From Actinomarinicola tropica (GTDB taxonomy: Bacteria > Actinomycetota > Acidimicrobiia > Acidimicrobiales > SKKL01), in assembly GCF_009650215.1 (NCBI RefSeq), contig NZ_CP045851.1, positions 62,001-126,000 on the forward strand: 64,000 nt of DNA, read 5' to 3'. This document shows, piece after piece, positions 8,559 to 18,525 of the stretch. Below the pieces are notes generated by a model. That model saw nothing but the letters and a program-made list of their open reading frames with translations. It had not been told where the DNA came from and searched no databases. Both the position numbers and the translations under genes were made by a program. Positions within the stretch are counted from its first letter, which is position 1, and each line of letters starts with the position of its first letter.

Positions 8559-10798
8559 GCGACACCGCCGCCCGCCCCACCCGGCCCGTCCAGCTCGACA
8601 TCGGCGGGATGACGTGTGCGTCCTGCGCCGCCCGCATCGAGAAGAAGCTCAACAAGCTCGACGGCGTCACCGCCTCGGTCAACTACGCCACCGAGACTGC
8701 CGCGATCGACGCCCCCGACGACGTCGACGTCGCCGATCTCGTCGCCACGGTCGAGTCGGCGGGCTACAGCGCACGGGTCCCCGCGCCCGCCCGCGACGAG
8801 TCCGCGGCCGACGGCGAGCCGGCCGAGCGCGACCCCACCGATGCGCTGCGTGAGCGGCTGCTCGTCAGCGCCGCCCTCGCGCTGCCGGTCATCGCCATGG
8901 CGATGGTGCCGGCGCTCCAGTTCCGGCACTGGCAGTGGCTGTCGCTGACCCTCGCCGCCCCGGTCGTGGTCTGGGGCGCCCTGCCGTTCCACCGTGCGGC
9001 CTGGGTGAACCTCCGCCACGGCGCCGCGACGATGGACACCCTCATCTCCGTCGGCACGCTCGCGGCGTTCGCGTGGTCCCTCTACGCCCTGTTCATCGGC
9101 GAGGCGGGCGAGCCGGGCATGACGATGCCCTTCGAGCTGACGATCGCCCGCGGGTCGGGCTCGCACGAGATCTACCTCGAGGTGGCCGTCGCCGTCACCG
9201 CCTTCATCCTCGCCGGCCGCTACTTCGAGGCCCGCGCCAAGCGGCGGTCCGGGGCGGCGCTGCGTGCCCTGATGGAGCTCGGCGCGAAGGACGTGGGCGT
9301 GCTGCGTGACGGCACGGAGGTCCGCATCCCGATCGAGGAGCTGCGCGTCGACGAGCTGTTCGTGGTGCGGCCGGGGGAGAAGGTCGCCACCGACGGCGTC
9401 GTCGTCGAGGGCGCCTCGGCCATCGACGCCGCGCTGCTCACCGGCGAGAGCGTGCCCGTCGAGGTCCGCCCCGGCGACGGCGTGGTCGGCGCCACGGTGA
9501 ACGCCGGGGGTCGGCTCGTCGTGCGCGCCACCCGGGTGGGAGCCGACACCCAGCTCGCCCGCATGGCCCAGCTCGTCACCGAGGCTCAGTCGGGCAAGGC
9601 GCCGATCCAGCGGCTCGCCGACCGCATCTCCGCGGTGTTCGTCCCCGTCGTCATCGCGCTCGCGGTGGCCACGCTCGGCTTCTGGCTGGGCCGCGAGGGC
9701 GACGCGACGATGGCGTTCACCGCCGCGGTGGCGGTGCTCATCATCGCCTGCCCCTGCGCCCTCGGCCTGGCCACCCCGACAGCGCTGCTCGTGGGCACCG
9801 GCCGCGGCGCGCAGCTCGGCATCCTCATCCGCGGCCCCGAGATCCTCGAGTCGACCCGACGCATCGACACGATCGTCCTCGACAAGACAGGCACGGTCAC
9901 CGCCGGCGAGATGCGCCTCGTGGAGGTGCACGCGATCGACGGCGTGGACGAGCACGAGGTGCTGCGGCTCGTCGGCGCGGTCGAGGACGCGTCGGAGCAC
10001 CCGATCGCCGCCGCGATCGCCGACGGGGCCCGCGAGCGCGTCGGCACGCTGCCCCCCGTCGAGTCGTTCTCGAGCACCCAGGGTCGCGGCGTGCAGGGCG
10101 TGGTCGACGGTCACGCCGTCGTGGCCGGGCGGGCCGCGTTCCTGGCCGACTGGGGGCTGCACCTCCCGGCGCCGCTCGACGACGCCCGCCGCGCGGCGGA
10201 GTCCGCCGGACGGACACCGATCCTCGCCGGCTGGGACGGCGAGGCGCGCGCTGTGGTCGTCGTCGCCGACACCGTGAAGCCGACGTCGGCCGAGGCTGTC
10301 GCGCAGCTGCGCGACCTCGGGCTCGCGCCGGTCCTGCTCACCGGCGACAACGCCGCCGCCGCCCGCACCGTCGCCGACCAGGTGGGCATCGACGAGGTGG
10401 TCGCCGAGGTCCTCCCCGAGGACAAGCTCGACGTCGTGCGGCGCCTCCAGGAGGACGGTCGGGTCGTCGCCATGGTGGGCGACGGCGTGAACGACGCCGC
10501 GGCGCTCGCCCAGGCCGACCTCGGCCTGGCGATGGGCACCGGCACCGACGTGGCGATCGAGGCCAGCGACCTCACGCTCGTCCGCGGCGACCTGCGCGCC
10601 GCCGCCGACGCCATCCGCCTCTCGCGCCGGACGCTGGGCACGATCAAGGGGAACCTCTTCTGGGCGTTCGCCTACAACGTGGCCGCCCTGCCGCTCGCCG
10701 CGGCCGGCTACCTCAACCCGATGATCGCCGCCGCGGCCATGGCGTTCTCGAGCGTCTTCGTGGTGTCCAACAGCCTGCGGCTCCGCCGGTTCTCCTGA
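8555..10798 (+). CDS. copA: Copper-translocating P1B-type ATPase
   Basis: This 747-residue Cu(I)-exporting ATPase of the inner membrane has an N-terminal HMA domain (CxxC at residues 21 and 24), eight predicted membrane helices, the A-domain TGES loop, the membrane metal site CPC at 399-401 ([14 protein letters not shown]), the phosphorylation motif DKTGT with Asp443, the HP dipeptide of the N-domain ([10 protein letters not shown]) and the hinge [17 protein letters not shown] places it with copper/silver pumps rather than CPx zinc pumps. It is the last gene of the CsoR-type operon and is coupled to the 54-residue peptide. Family length is normal. Confidence 0.95.
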   Translation: MSDTAARPTRPVQLDIGGMTCASCAARIEKKLNKLDGVTASVNYATETAAIDAPDDVDVADLVATVESAGYSARVPAPARDESAADGEPAERDPTDALRERLLVSAALALPVIAMAMVPALQFRHWQWLSLTLAAPVVVWGALPFHRAAWVNLRHGAATMDTLISVGTLAAFAWSLYALFIGEAGEPGMTMPFELTIARGSGSHEIYLEVAVAVTAFILAGRYFEARAKRRSGAALRALMELGAKDVGVLRDGTEVRIPIEELRVDELFVVRPGEKVATDGVVVEGASAIDAALLTGESVPVEVRPGDGVVGATVNAGGRLVVRATRVGADTQLARMAQLVTEAQSGKAPIQRLADRISAVFVPVVIALAVATLGFWLGREGDATMAFTAAVAVLIIACPCALGLATPTALLVGTGRGAQLGILIRGPEILESTRRIDTIVLDKTGTVTAGEMRLVEVHAIDGVDEHEVLRLVGAVEDASEHPIAAAIADGARERVGTLPPVESFSSTQGRGVQGVVDGHAVVAGRAAFLADWGLHLPAPLDDARRAAESAGRTPILAGWDGEARAVVVVADTVKPTSAEAVAQLRDLGLAPVLLTGDNAAAARTVADQVGIDEVVAEVLPEDKLDVVRRLQEDGRVVAMVGDGVNDAAALAQADLGLAMGTGTDVAIEASDLTLVRGDLRAAADAIRLSRRTLGTIKGNLFWAFAYNVAALPLAAAGYLNPMIAAAAMAFSSVFVVSNSLRLRRFS

Positions 10799-12223
<1,425 letters not shown>

Positions 12224-12238
12224 GCGGTCCCTCCCCGG

Positions 12239-13363
12239 TCAACCCGACACGACCCAGAAGAACCGGGCCGGTTCGGCGCCCAGGTTCGACCACCCCCGGA
12301 TCGGCACCCGCCGCACCATCAGCGCGTCGGCGGCGCGCATGACCGGTGTCTGGTCGCCGAGGTCGATGAGCACCAGCCCGTCGGCGACGAGGATGGCCTC
12401 GAGCCCCTTGTGGGCGAAGGCCGGGGCGCCGGACTCCTCCGGCCCGAGGGTGACGAGGTAGGAGCGCAGCGGCTCGGCCGGGTCGCCGAAGAGGGGGACG
12501 AGGCCCCCGGCGGGCTCGTCGAGCGTCCGGGCCCGGTCGTGGCGGACGAGGAGGTGGTCGACGGTGGCGCCGCCGCCGACGAGGTCGTCGAGGGCGATCC
12601 CGAGCGACTCGGTGAGCGGGACGAGGGTGTCGAGGGACAGCCCGCGGCGCCCCGTCTCGGCCTGGGAGATCGCCGCCGGCGTGACGCCGGCCAGCGCGGC
12701 CAGCTGCGCCTGGGTGAGGTTGCGCTCCCGGCGGAGGCGCCGGAGGCCCTCGCCGAGGCGACCGACCACCTGCTCGCGCCCGACCTCGATCGTGCCGTCC
12801 CGATCCCGGCCCAGCTCGACGAGCGTGCCCTGCACCTGCGCCGGCCGCCCCTCGGCCTTGACGATGCGCAGGCGGTCGCCCCGGCTGTCGAACACGCACT
12901 GGGCGATCTTGGTGATGCCGTCGATCGTGGCCTGGCTGAGCATCTCGCGGCTGCCGGTCCAGTAGGCGATGGTGCCGAGGTCGAGGAGCCGGGGGCAGAC
13001 GCGGCGGTAGAACGCCACCGTCGCCGGCGCCCCCCACCGGGCGACCAGCGCGTCGAGGCCGTCGACGACGAGTCGGGCGCCGACCGGGTCCGGGTGGTCG
13101 AGCAGCGTGCGCTCGACCTCCGCGGCGTCGGCCGGTGCGCGTGGGAGGGCCACGACCTCCTCGTCGGCGTGGCGGGGCGTGGTGCGGTCGTCGCCGACCA
13201 GGCGCACGCGGCGCCGTCGTTCGTCACCCGCGGCGAGGAAGGCCCGTGTGGGGGCCGCGGCCCCGTCGCGCTCCTCGGTGACCCAGACGACGTTGTCGCC
13301 GACGAGGAGCCCGCCGCGCAGCACCTCGTCGAGTCCGGGGATCCCGGTGGTCGCCGGTTGCAC
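12239..13363 (-). CDS. Fusion regulator: degenerate KaiC/RecA-like domain, XRE helix-turn-helix, cupin
   Basis: The protein has 374 residues. Residues 1-175 begin with TGIPGLDEVLRGGLLVGDNVVW, the start of KaiC/RAD55-type RecA folds, and keep a Walker-B-like LVVDGLDAL. The region where a P-loop GKT belongs reads VTEERDGAA, so ATP binding is probably lost. Residues 203-262 are an XRE helix-turn-helix (LRRERNLTQAQLAALAGVTPAAISQAE), and the remainder is a cupin-like sensor. XRE-cupin regulators are common; the RecA-like front domain is not. It starts at GTG beside an 11-base palindrome shared with the divergent DksA-type gene, suggesting autoregulation. Confidence 0.75.
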   Translation of the reverse strand: MQPATTGIPGLDEVLRGGLLVGDNVVWVTEERDGAAAPTRAFLAAGDERRRRVRLVGDDRTTPRHADEEVVALPRAPADAAEVERTLLDHPDPVGARLVVDGLDALVARWGAPATVAFYRRVCPRLLDLGTIAYWTGSREMLSQATIDGITKIAQCVFDSRGDRLRIVKAEGRPAQVQGTLVELGRDRDGTIEVGREQVVGRLGEGLRRLRRERNLTQAQLAALAGVTPAAISQAETGRRGLSLDTLVPLTESLGIALDDLVGGGATVDHLLVRHDRARTLDEPAGGLVPLFGDPAEPLRSYLVTLGPEESGAPAFAHKGLEAILVADGLVLIDLGDQTPVMRAADALMVRRVPIRGWSNLGAEPARFFWVVSG

Positions 13364-13364
13364 A

Positions 13365-13375
13365 TAGCCAGGCTA
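13365..13375. promoter_or_regulatory. 11-base palindrome in the XRE-cupin / DksA divergent promoter
   Basis: TAGCCAGGCTA begins two bases from the regulator start codon, and the half-site CATAG recurs about 30 bases away (13394-13398). It sits in the 53-base divergent spacer and is a natural operator for the XRE-cupin protein. Binding is inferred. Confidence 0.45.
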
Positions 13376-13404
13376 TACCTGAGACGAGGCAGGCATAGCG
13401 TCGT

Positions 13405-13410
13405 TAGCGT
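13405..13410 (+). promoter_or_regulatory. Leaderless-type -10 box (TAGCGT)
   Basis: TAGCGT ends six bases before the ATG of the DksA/TraR-type gene, the same geometry as the other leaderless promoters in this window. Confidence 0.5.
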
Positions 13411-13416
13411 GGCGGC

Positions 13417-13761
13417 ATGCAGGACCTCCGTGCCTCCACCGACGCGTCGCCGCGGGCCCTCCCGCTGGACGAGCTGCGCGCCCGGCTCACCGCCGAGCGC
13501 GACGAGCTGATGGCCCAGGCGGGCATCAGCCACGACGACCTCGTCGACCCGGAGGATCCGACGCGCGGCCACGACGCCGTGACCGCCGCGCTCCAGTCGA
13601 TGAACCAGGCCCACATCGCCGAGGTCAGCGAGGCCCTCGGCCGCATGGAGGCCGGCCGCTACGGCGATTGCGTCGACTGCGGGGCCGAGATCCCGGTGGA
13701 GCGCCTCGAGATCATGCCCGCGACCCGGTACTGCGTCGGCTGCCAGCAGCGCCACGAGTGA
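13417..13761 (+). CDS. TraR/DksA family zinc-finger protein
   Basis: This 114-residue protein has an N-terminal helical region and a C-terminal four-cysteine zinc finger (CVDCGAEIPVERLEIMPATRYCVGC), the hallmark of DksA/TraR proteins that bind the secondary channel of RNA polymerase. It has a coiled-coil-length N-terminus but not the full DksA DxxDxA tip, so it may be a stress-related paralogue rather than a ppGpp co-regulator. The start follows a leaderless-type -10 box. It diverges from the XRE-cupin regulator. Confidence 0.88.
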   Translation: MQDLRASTDASPRALPLDELRARLTAERDELMAQAGISHDDLVDPEDPTRGHDAVTAALQSMNQAHIAEVSEALGRMEAGRYGDCVDCGAEIPVERLEIMPATRYCVGCQQRHE

Positions 13762-13777
13762 CGTCGTCCGCCCCGGG

Positions 13778-13824
13778 CGCCTGATCGCGCGGGTGTCGAC
13801 GTCGACGCAACGGCGCGTCAGGCG
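13778..13824. terminator. Bidirectional terminator-like inverted repeat
   Basis: CGCCTGA (13778-13784) pairs with TCAGGCG (13818-13824), and the centre holds a perfect GTCGACGTCGAC palindrome (13795-13806), so the two symmetries share one centre. It lies between the convergent DksA-type and hemoglobin genes and contains the hemoglobin stop codon. No T-run follows. Confidence 0.45.
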
Positions 13825-14234
13825 TCGGCACCCGCGCCCGTCCGCGTCCCGTCGAGCTGCCACGCCCCGTCGACCAGCCGGCGGGACAAGGACGCCAACG
13901 ACCGCTCGGCATGGGCCTTGGCCGCCTCGGCCTGCGGGCCGGACCAGCCGGCGTCCACCGTCTCGACGAACAGCTGGTGCCAGCGGTCGAACCACTCGAC
14001 CTGGAGGGGGGCCCGCTCGTGGAGGTGGCGGTGGGCGGCGTACATCGCGCCGGCGTAGCTCGGATCACCGAGCAGGATCCGGCACCAGTAGTCGATGAGC
14101 CGGGGGATGTGGCTCGGCCAGTCGACCTCGGCGATCTCGTCGAAGACCGGCTCGAGCACGTCGTCGAACACCACGGCGCGGTAGAACGCGACGACCATGT
14201 CGTGGATCTGCGTGCGGGTGTCCAGGTCCGGCAT
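13818..14234 (-). CDS. Group III truncated hemoglobin
   Basis: This 138-residue globin resembles group III (class P) truncated hemoglobins. Visible features are the B-helix VAFYRAVVFDD, the FDEIAEVDW segment, the W50-containing E-helix, and HRHLHER (His68, His70, His72) followed by FDRWHQLF, which provides the proximal heme ligand; which His serves needs an alignment. Group III globins such as Campylobacter Ctb are linked to nitrosative stress. The ATG lies two bases from the TTCTAG-N6-CTAGAA operator, whose spacer reads TACGGT on this strand, a likely -10 box, so the gene looks repressible and leaderless or nearly so. Confidence 0.85.
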   Translation of the reverse strand: MPDLDTRTQIHDMVVAFYRAVVFDDVLEPVFDEIAEVDWPSHIPRLIDYWCRILLGDPSYAGAMYAAHRHLHERAPLQVEWFDRWHQLFVETVDAGWSGPQAEAAKAHAERSLASLSRRLVDGAWQLDGTRTGAGADA

Positions 14235-14236
14235 AC

Positions 14237-14254
14237 TTCTAGACCGTACTAGAA
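14237..14254. promoter_or_regulatory. Operator TTCTAG-N6-CTAGAA (site 1)
   Basis: A perfect 6+6+6 inverted repeat lies in the 38-base spacer between the divergent hemoglobin and PAS genes. The spacer ACCGTA reads TACGGT on the minus strand and is a good -10 box for the hemoglobin gene, so a bound protein would block it. A near-identical site recurs at 17986-18003. Confidence 0.7.
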
Positions 14255-14272
14255 CAACACGGGGGTTCCCTC

Positions 14273-14752
14273 ATGGCGACGGACGAGCTGGGCGGCGAGG
14301 CGGCCTGTGCCCTCCCGGTGCACGGCGACGTGGTCGAGGAGCTGACCGACCACGCCCTCGCGGACGTCCTGCGGCGCACGTCGGACGCCGTGGTCGTCGC
14401 CGACCGGGCCGGCGACGTCCTCCTCTGGAACGACGGGGCGACCCGCCTGCTCGGCTGGACGGCCGAGCAGATGGTCGGCCGCCCCATGTCGGCCATCGTC
14501 CCCGAGCGCCTCCGCGCCCGTCACGACGCCGGCTTCCACCGCACGATGGAGACCGGCGAGACGCAGTACGGCGACTCGATGCTCCAGGTCCCCGCCCAAC
14601 ACCGGGACGGGCACACCGTGTCGGTGGCCTTCACGGTGACGCTCCTGTGGCACCCGGGTCAGAAGGCGCCCTACGCCATCGCCGCGATCATGCGCGACGA
14701 CACCGAGCGGTGGGAGCTCGCCCGCGCCGTCCGGCTCAGCGGTGGCGGGTGA
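14273..14752 (+). CDS. Stand-alone PAS domain protein
   Basis: This 159-residue protein consists of a single PAS fold at about residues 30-150 (ADVLRRTSDAVVVADRAGDVLLWNDGATRLLGWTAEQMVGR, then HTVSVAFTVTLLW and IAAIMRDDTER). It has no kinase, cyclase or DNA-binding output, so it probably acts through a partner or binds a cofactor such as heme. It shares the site-1 operator with the divergent hemoglobin gene and overlaps the 3' end of the convergent cupin gene by 17 bases. Its role in the cluster is inferred from this location. Confidence 0.8.
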   Translation: MATDELGGEAACALPVHGDVVEELTDHALADVLRRTSDAVVVADRAGDVLLWNDGATRLLGWTAEQMVGRPMSAIVPERLRARHDAGFHRTMETGETQYGDSMLQVPAQHRDGHTVSVAFTVTLLWHPGQKAPYAIAAIMRDDTERWELARAVRLSGGG

Positions 14753-15110
14753 GGTCGATGCCGATGCCGGCCTTGCGTCGGTGGACCGTGAGGTACCAGA
14801 GGCCCTCGTCGCCGGCACGGAGGCGGCGGCCGGCGCCCTTCGGGATTTCGACGAGCAGGCGGGGGCCGACCTCCGCGTCCTCGCCGTCGACGGTGACGGT
14901 GCCCGTCCCGGCGAGGACGACGATGACGACGTCCACCGCGTCGTTCACGTGGTGCTCGACCACGTGCCCGGGTTCGAGCCGGACGAGGTTGGCGTTGAGG
15001 TCGCCCGCGGGCTGGAGCGTCCAGTGCACGCCATCGGCACCTGCGCCGTGCGCGGCGCCCGCCATGATCGCCGCGAGGTCGACGACCTGAGCGCGGTGGG
15101 TCGAGGTCAC
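14736..15110 (-). CDS. Small cupin-domain protein
   Basis: This protein of about 124 residues has one cupin barrel (LVRLEPGHVVEHHVNDAVDVVIVVLAGTGTVTVDGEDAEVGP, followed by IPKGAGRRL). The EHHV and later histidines offer a metal site. The GTG at 15110 was chosen because it overlaps the stop of the preceding gene by four bases (GTGA), the same coupling seen at the other junctions of this operon; an in-frame ATG 15 bases upstream is possible but has a poor ribosome site. It is the last of four coupled genes in the putative nitrosative-stress cluster. Substrate unknown. Confidence 0.75.
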   Translation of the reverse strand: MTSTHRAQVVDLAAIMAGAAHGAGADGVHWTLQPAGDLNANLVRLEPGHVVEHHVNDAVDVVIVVLAGTGTVTVDGEDAEVGPRLLVEIPKGAGRRLRAGDEGLWYLTVHRRKAGIGIDLTRHR

Positions 15111-16309
15111 GGCCGCCGTCTCCATCCCGACAAGAGTCGCACCCCGCGCACCGCACCGTCGAGGGCCCACGCGACGAGACCGAGCGCCAGCACCAGCTCG
15201 AGCTCGAGCAGGGCGGCCGCCGCGGCGACGTTCGCGGCGCCGACCCCGATCCACGATCGGGTCGTGGCGAAGCCGTCCGAGAGCTGCTCGTGGCCGCCAC
15301 CGCGGAGCACCGGTCCGAGGTAGGCGAGCGAGGCGACGAGGATCTGGGCGAAGCCCCCGATCGCGAGCGCCCGCAGGACGGGTGCGTCGTCCCCACCCGA
15401 CCTCATCACCAGGCCGAGCGCGGCAGCGCCGAGGGCCCACCAGACCACCCCGGCGATCAGCTGCACCAGGCGCGGGCCGGACCACGAGAGCTGACGGGCA
15501 CCGACCCGGGGGAGCAGCGCCAGGACCGATACGACGACGATCCCCTCGGCGACGAGCAGCACGGCCGCGAGGTCCCGCAGGTCGATCGCGAGGGCGCTCG
15601 CCGCCCCGGCCACGAGGATCGCCGACGTCGCCACCCACGCACGGATCCGTCCCGCGGTGGCGCGTGGCGACATCTTGGCCCGGACCTGGGTGGCGGCGAA
15701 GAACGGCAGCGTGGCGAGGATGACGCCGCCGACCAGCCCGAGCAGGTTGACGACGAGGTGCGCGGCGCGCAGGTCGGTCGATGCGCCGCCGGTCGCGAGG
15801 TGCACACCGACCGCGATGCCGACCACCCCGAAGGCGAGGGCCACGAGGTAGCCGTCGATCGCCGGGCCGTAGCGGTCCGTCGTCGCCGTCCTCCGGATCC
15901 CGACGAGGAGCCCCGCGAGGAGCAGGACCCCGCCGCCCACGAGCGTGCCGCCGACCGCGGCCACGAGGTCGGACCCCGCCTCGCGCCCGGACACGAGCAG
16001 CAGCGTCCCCGCCACGACGGCGGCCCTCTGGAGAGCCACGGCGCGGTCGGACGGTGCCGGCGAGGTCGACCAGGTGACGGCGAGCATCTGGGTGGCGCCG
16101 CTGATCGCCGAGAGGAGCGCGCCGACGAGCAGCAGGTGGAGCGGCAGCCACACGCCGGTCGAGTGGGGGACCACGGCGGCGACCGGCGCGGCGACGAGGA
16201 AGGCGGCTGCGGCCAGGAGGGTCGGCCGGGTCTGGCGGTGGACGACGGCGACGCGGTCCCTCCGACGGTCCTCCACCGCCCGATCATCGCTCACGGACGT
16301 CGCGGTCAT
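15107..16309 (-). CDS. Polytopic membrane protein of the NO-linked cluster (uncharacterised)
   Basis: This 400-residue integral membrane protein has about ten to twelve hydrophobic segments. Conserved-looking elements are LPLHLLLVGALLSAISGATQM and RAAHLVVNLLGLVGGVILATLPFFAATQVRAKMSPRAT, where histidines sit inside membrane helices as in heme-binding proteins of the NnrS or heme-copper type. It is not recognisable as a named enzyme. It overlaps both the upstream DUF59 gene and the downstream cupin gene by four bases. A role in NO or heme handling is inferred from its neighbours. Confidence 0.7.
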   Translation of the reverse strand: MTATSVSDDRAVEDRRRDRVAVVHRQTRPTLLAAAAFLVAAPVAAVVPHSTGVWLPLHLLLVGALLSAISGATQMLAVTWSTSPAPSDRAVALQRAAVVAGTLLLVSGREAGSDLVAAVGGTLVGGGVLLLAGLLVGIRRTATTDRYGPAIDGYLVALAFGVVGIAVGVHLATGGASTDLRAAHLVVNLLGLVGGVILATLPFFAATQVRAKMSPRATAGRIRAWVATSAILVAGAASALAIDLRDLAAVLLVAEGIVVVSVLALLPRVGARQLSWSGPRLVQLIAGVVWWALGAAALGLVMRSGGDDAPVLRALAIGGFAQILVASLAYLGPVLRGGGHEQLSDGFATTRSWIGVGAANVAAAAALLELELVLALGLVAWALDGAVRGVRLLSGWRRRP

Positions 16310-16647
16310 CGCGGGTGGAACCCGAGCAGCTCCATCGCCTCGGGCGACAGGCGGGCCGGCGTCCACGGCGGGTCCCACACCACGCGCAGCTCGACGTCGA
16401 GCTCGGGCAGCGCCGCGGCGAGCGCCTCCTCCGCCTCGCGCGGGAGCTGCTCGCTGACCGGGCAGCCCGGCGTGGTCAGCGTCATGTCGACCTCGAGGCG
16501 ACCGTCGCGCTGGCGCATGTCGTAGACGAGGCCGAGGCGCACGACGTCGAGCCCGAGCTCGGGGTCGATGACGCGCTCCAGGGCGTGGGCCGCCCTGGTG
16601 ACGACGTCCTGGTCGGGGGTGCTGATCTGCACGGCGCGCTCGGTCAT
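16306..16647 (-). CDS. DUF59/MIP18-type metal-sulfur cluster assembly protein
   Basis: This 113-residue protein matches the SufT/PaaD-like DUF59 fold: VIDPELGLDVVRLGLVYDM near the start and TLTTPGCPVSEQLP with the conserved Cys, then VVWDPPWTPARLSPEAM at the end. Such proteins help mature Fe-S or related metal centres. Here it is translationally coupled on both sides to membrane-protein genes, which suggests that it serves a metal centre made by this operon or repairs Fe-S clusters damaged by NO; this is inference. Confidence 0.87.
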   Translation of the reverse strand: MTERAVQISTPDQDVVTRAAHALERVIDPELGLDVVRLGLVYDMRQRDGRLEVDMTLTTPGCPVSEQLPREAEEALAAALPELDVELRVVWDPPWTPARLSPEAMELLGFHPR

Positions 16648-17966
16648 GACGAGGCCTCCCTGAGGATGCGACGGGGGGTGAGGGCGAGGTTCGCGGTGGT
16701 GGTCGCGCCGCACGCGGCGAGTGCGATCCCGCCGACGGCGACGGAGGTGGCGTGGACCGCCAGCAGCCCACCGACGACGAGCGTGAACCCGGCCGTCCCG
16801 AGCGCGAGTGCTGCGCGAGCCGGTCCAGGTCGGAACAGGTGGGCGAAGAGGAGCGGCGATCCGTCGGCACGAGCGCGGATCCCCCGGGCACGCAGCGCGC
16901 TGTACCCGATGAAGGGGACGATCTTGTGGACGTGGCCGACGATCGCGAGCCCGAGCCACCCGACGAGCGCCGCGACCTCGGCCGCCACGACGTCGGAGCG
17001 CCGTCCCGGCGACATCGGGAACAGGCCGCCCACCTCGGCGAGGGCGAGGGCGAGGAGGAGGAAGGCGGCCGACGTGAACAGGAAGGCGTGGAGCAGCTCG
17101 AGCTTGCGGCGGCGGTGGCGCACGCAGGTGAGCAGCGACGCGACGTGCGCACACAGCCCGACGGCGGCCAGGAGCCCGCCGATCCAGCCGATCGGCTGGA
17201 TGCCGAACAGGAGCCCGACGGTGAGGATCGGCGCGGCGACGACGAGGCTCCAGACCGCGACCTGCCCCTCGCGGTCGTGCGGCCGGTGCGCCAGCAGGAA
17301 CATGGGCCAGAGCTTCTCGGCGACGGCGACGTAGGTGAGGCCGAGCCACCCGACGAGCCCGAGGTGGGCGTGGGCGAGGACCCGGTGGGGCACGAGCGGG
17401 AACCAACCCGTCTGTCGGTCGAACGCGTAGACGACCCCGAACAGCACGGTGATCGCCAGGTAGGCCACGGAGAAGCGCAGCCCCCACAGCGGCAGGCCGC
17501 CGTCCCGGGACGAGAGCGGGCCGGAGAGGTTCCACACCGCCAGACCGACCGTGGCGGTGCCGACGACCCCACCGGTCGCGACCAGCGCCTCGGGCCCGTG
17601 GGCGAAGCCGCTCGGCAGGATCCAGGCGGTCGCCACCATGCCGACGAGGGTGACCCACCCGGCCCGCACCGAGCGCAGCGGGCGGCGGGCGACGACGGGG
17701 GCGAACTGGTGGAGGGCCCCGAGGACCCCGGTCGTGAGGAACGCGAGCATCGCCACGTGGACCGCGGAGACCGCGCCCGGATGCGTCGGTGCGGTGACGA
17801 GGCGGTCGGCCGCGAACCACACGGCGAGGCCGAGGCCGGTGAGGCCGACGCCGGCGGCGCCGAGGAACGCGAGGGGCAGCGCGGGCGGCGGGACCACGTC
17901 GGGCGCACCCGGTCCCGGGACGGCGACGGGCGGGACCATCGGTGTGGGGGGAGCGATGGCCGTCAC
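16644..17966 (-). CDS. Twelve-span membrane protein with heme-copper-oxidase-like histidines (NnrS/NorB-like)
   Basis: The protein has 440 residues. After a Pro-rich N-terminus there are about twelve membrane helices with His70, His86, HAH at 199-201, His293 and HVH at 345-347 placed within or at the ends of helices. The pattern recalls heme-copper oxidase/NO reductase large subunits and NnrS. It lacks the full canonical motifs, so enzymatic activity is not claimed. The GTG start is supported by AAGGAGGG about five bases upstream. It is the first gene of a four-gene operon starting at the site-2 operator. Confidence 0.72.
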   Translation of the reverse strand: MTAIAPPTPMVPPVAVPGPGAPDVVPPPALPLAFLGAAGVGLTGLGLAVWFAADRLVTAPTHPGAVSAVHVAMLAFLTTGVLGALHQFAPVVARRPLRSVRAGWVTLVGMVATAWILPSGFAHGPEALVATGGVVGTATVGLAVWNLSGPLSSRDGGLPLWGLRFSVAYLAITVLFGVVYAFDRQTGWFPLVPHRVLAHAHLGLVGWLGLTYVAVAEKLWPMFLLAHRPHDREGQVAVWSLVVAAPILTVGLLFGIQPIGWIGGLLAAVGLCAHVASLLTCVRHRRRKLELLHAFLFTSAAFLLLALALAEVGGLFPMSPGRRSDVVAAEVAALVGWLGLAIVGHVHKIVPFIGYSALRARGIRARADGSPLLFAHLFRPGPARAALALGTAGFTLVVGGLLAVHATSVAVGGIALAACGATTTANLALTPRRILREASS

Positions 17967-17985
17967 GCGGCCCTCCTTGACATAG

Positions 17986-18003
17986 TTCTATGAGTCGCTA
18001 GAA
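17986..18003. promoter_or_regulatory. Operator TTCTAT-N6-CTAGAA (site 2)
   Basis: This 18-base site differs from site 1 in one arm base (TTCTAT for TTCTAG) and has the same six-base spacer length. It sits in the divergent promoter between the membrane-protein operon and the DUF2249 operon. Recurrence at both divergent promoters of one cluster argues for a shared local regulator. Confidence 0.7.
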
Positions 18004-18054
18004 ATATACGGAGCCCCGATCCATCCGGTCAACCGCCTCCGAGGAGCCCGCACC

Positions 18055-18498
18055 ATGTCCGACACCGTCATCGACGTCCGCACGATCCCGCCGCGGGAGC
18101 GCCACCCGCTCATCTTCCGGGAGCTCGACGGGCTGACCCCGGGGACCTCGCTGCGCCTCCTGAACGACCACGACCCCCGTCCGCTGCGCTACCAGCTCGA
18201 GGCCGAACGCCCCGACCACTTCCGCTGGGAGTACGTGGAGGAGGGTCCCGAGCAGTGGGCGGTCGACATCACGAGCCGAGCCCACGTGATCGACGCTCGG
18301 CCGATCCTCGCCGCGGGTGACGAGCCGTTCCAGGCGATCATGGAGGCCGCGAGCCGGGTCGGTCAGGACGAGATCCTCGTGGTGTGGGCACCGTTCGAGC
18401 CCGTGCCGCTGGAGGGCGTGCTCGCCGAGCAGGGGTTCCGCTTCGTCGCCGACGAGGTCGCACCCGGGGACTGGCGCGTGTGCTTCCTCCGGTCATGA
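18055..18498 (+). CDS. Double DUF2249 domain protein
   Basis: The 147-residue protein starts with a canonical DUF2249 domain (IDVRTIPPRERHPLIFRELDGLTPG, LLNDHDPRPLRYQLE). From about residue 78 comes a second, degenerate copy starting VIDARPILAAGDEPFQAI and ending GDWRVCFLR. DUF2249 proteins are SirA/TusA-like and recur beside denitrification, hemerythrin and NO-response genes, but their biochemistry is unsettled. GAGGAG lies about eight bases before the ATG. It is followed 27 bases later by the wHTH regulator, probably in one transcript under operator site 2. Confidence 0.87.
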   Translation: MSDTVIDVRTIPPRERHPLIFRELDGLTPGTSLRLLNDHDPRPLRYQLEAERPDHFRWEYVEEGPEQWAVDITSRAHVIDARPILAAGDEPFQAIMEAASRVGQDEILVVWAPFEPVPLEGVLAEQGFRFVADEVAPGDWRVCFLRS

Positions 18499-18525
18499 GG
18501 CGCATCGGGTGAGGGGGCGGGCATC

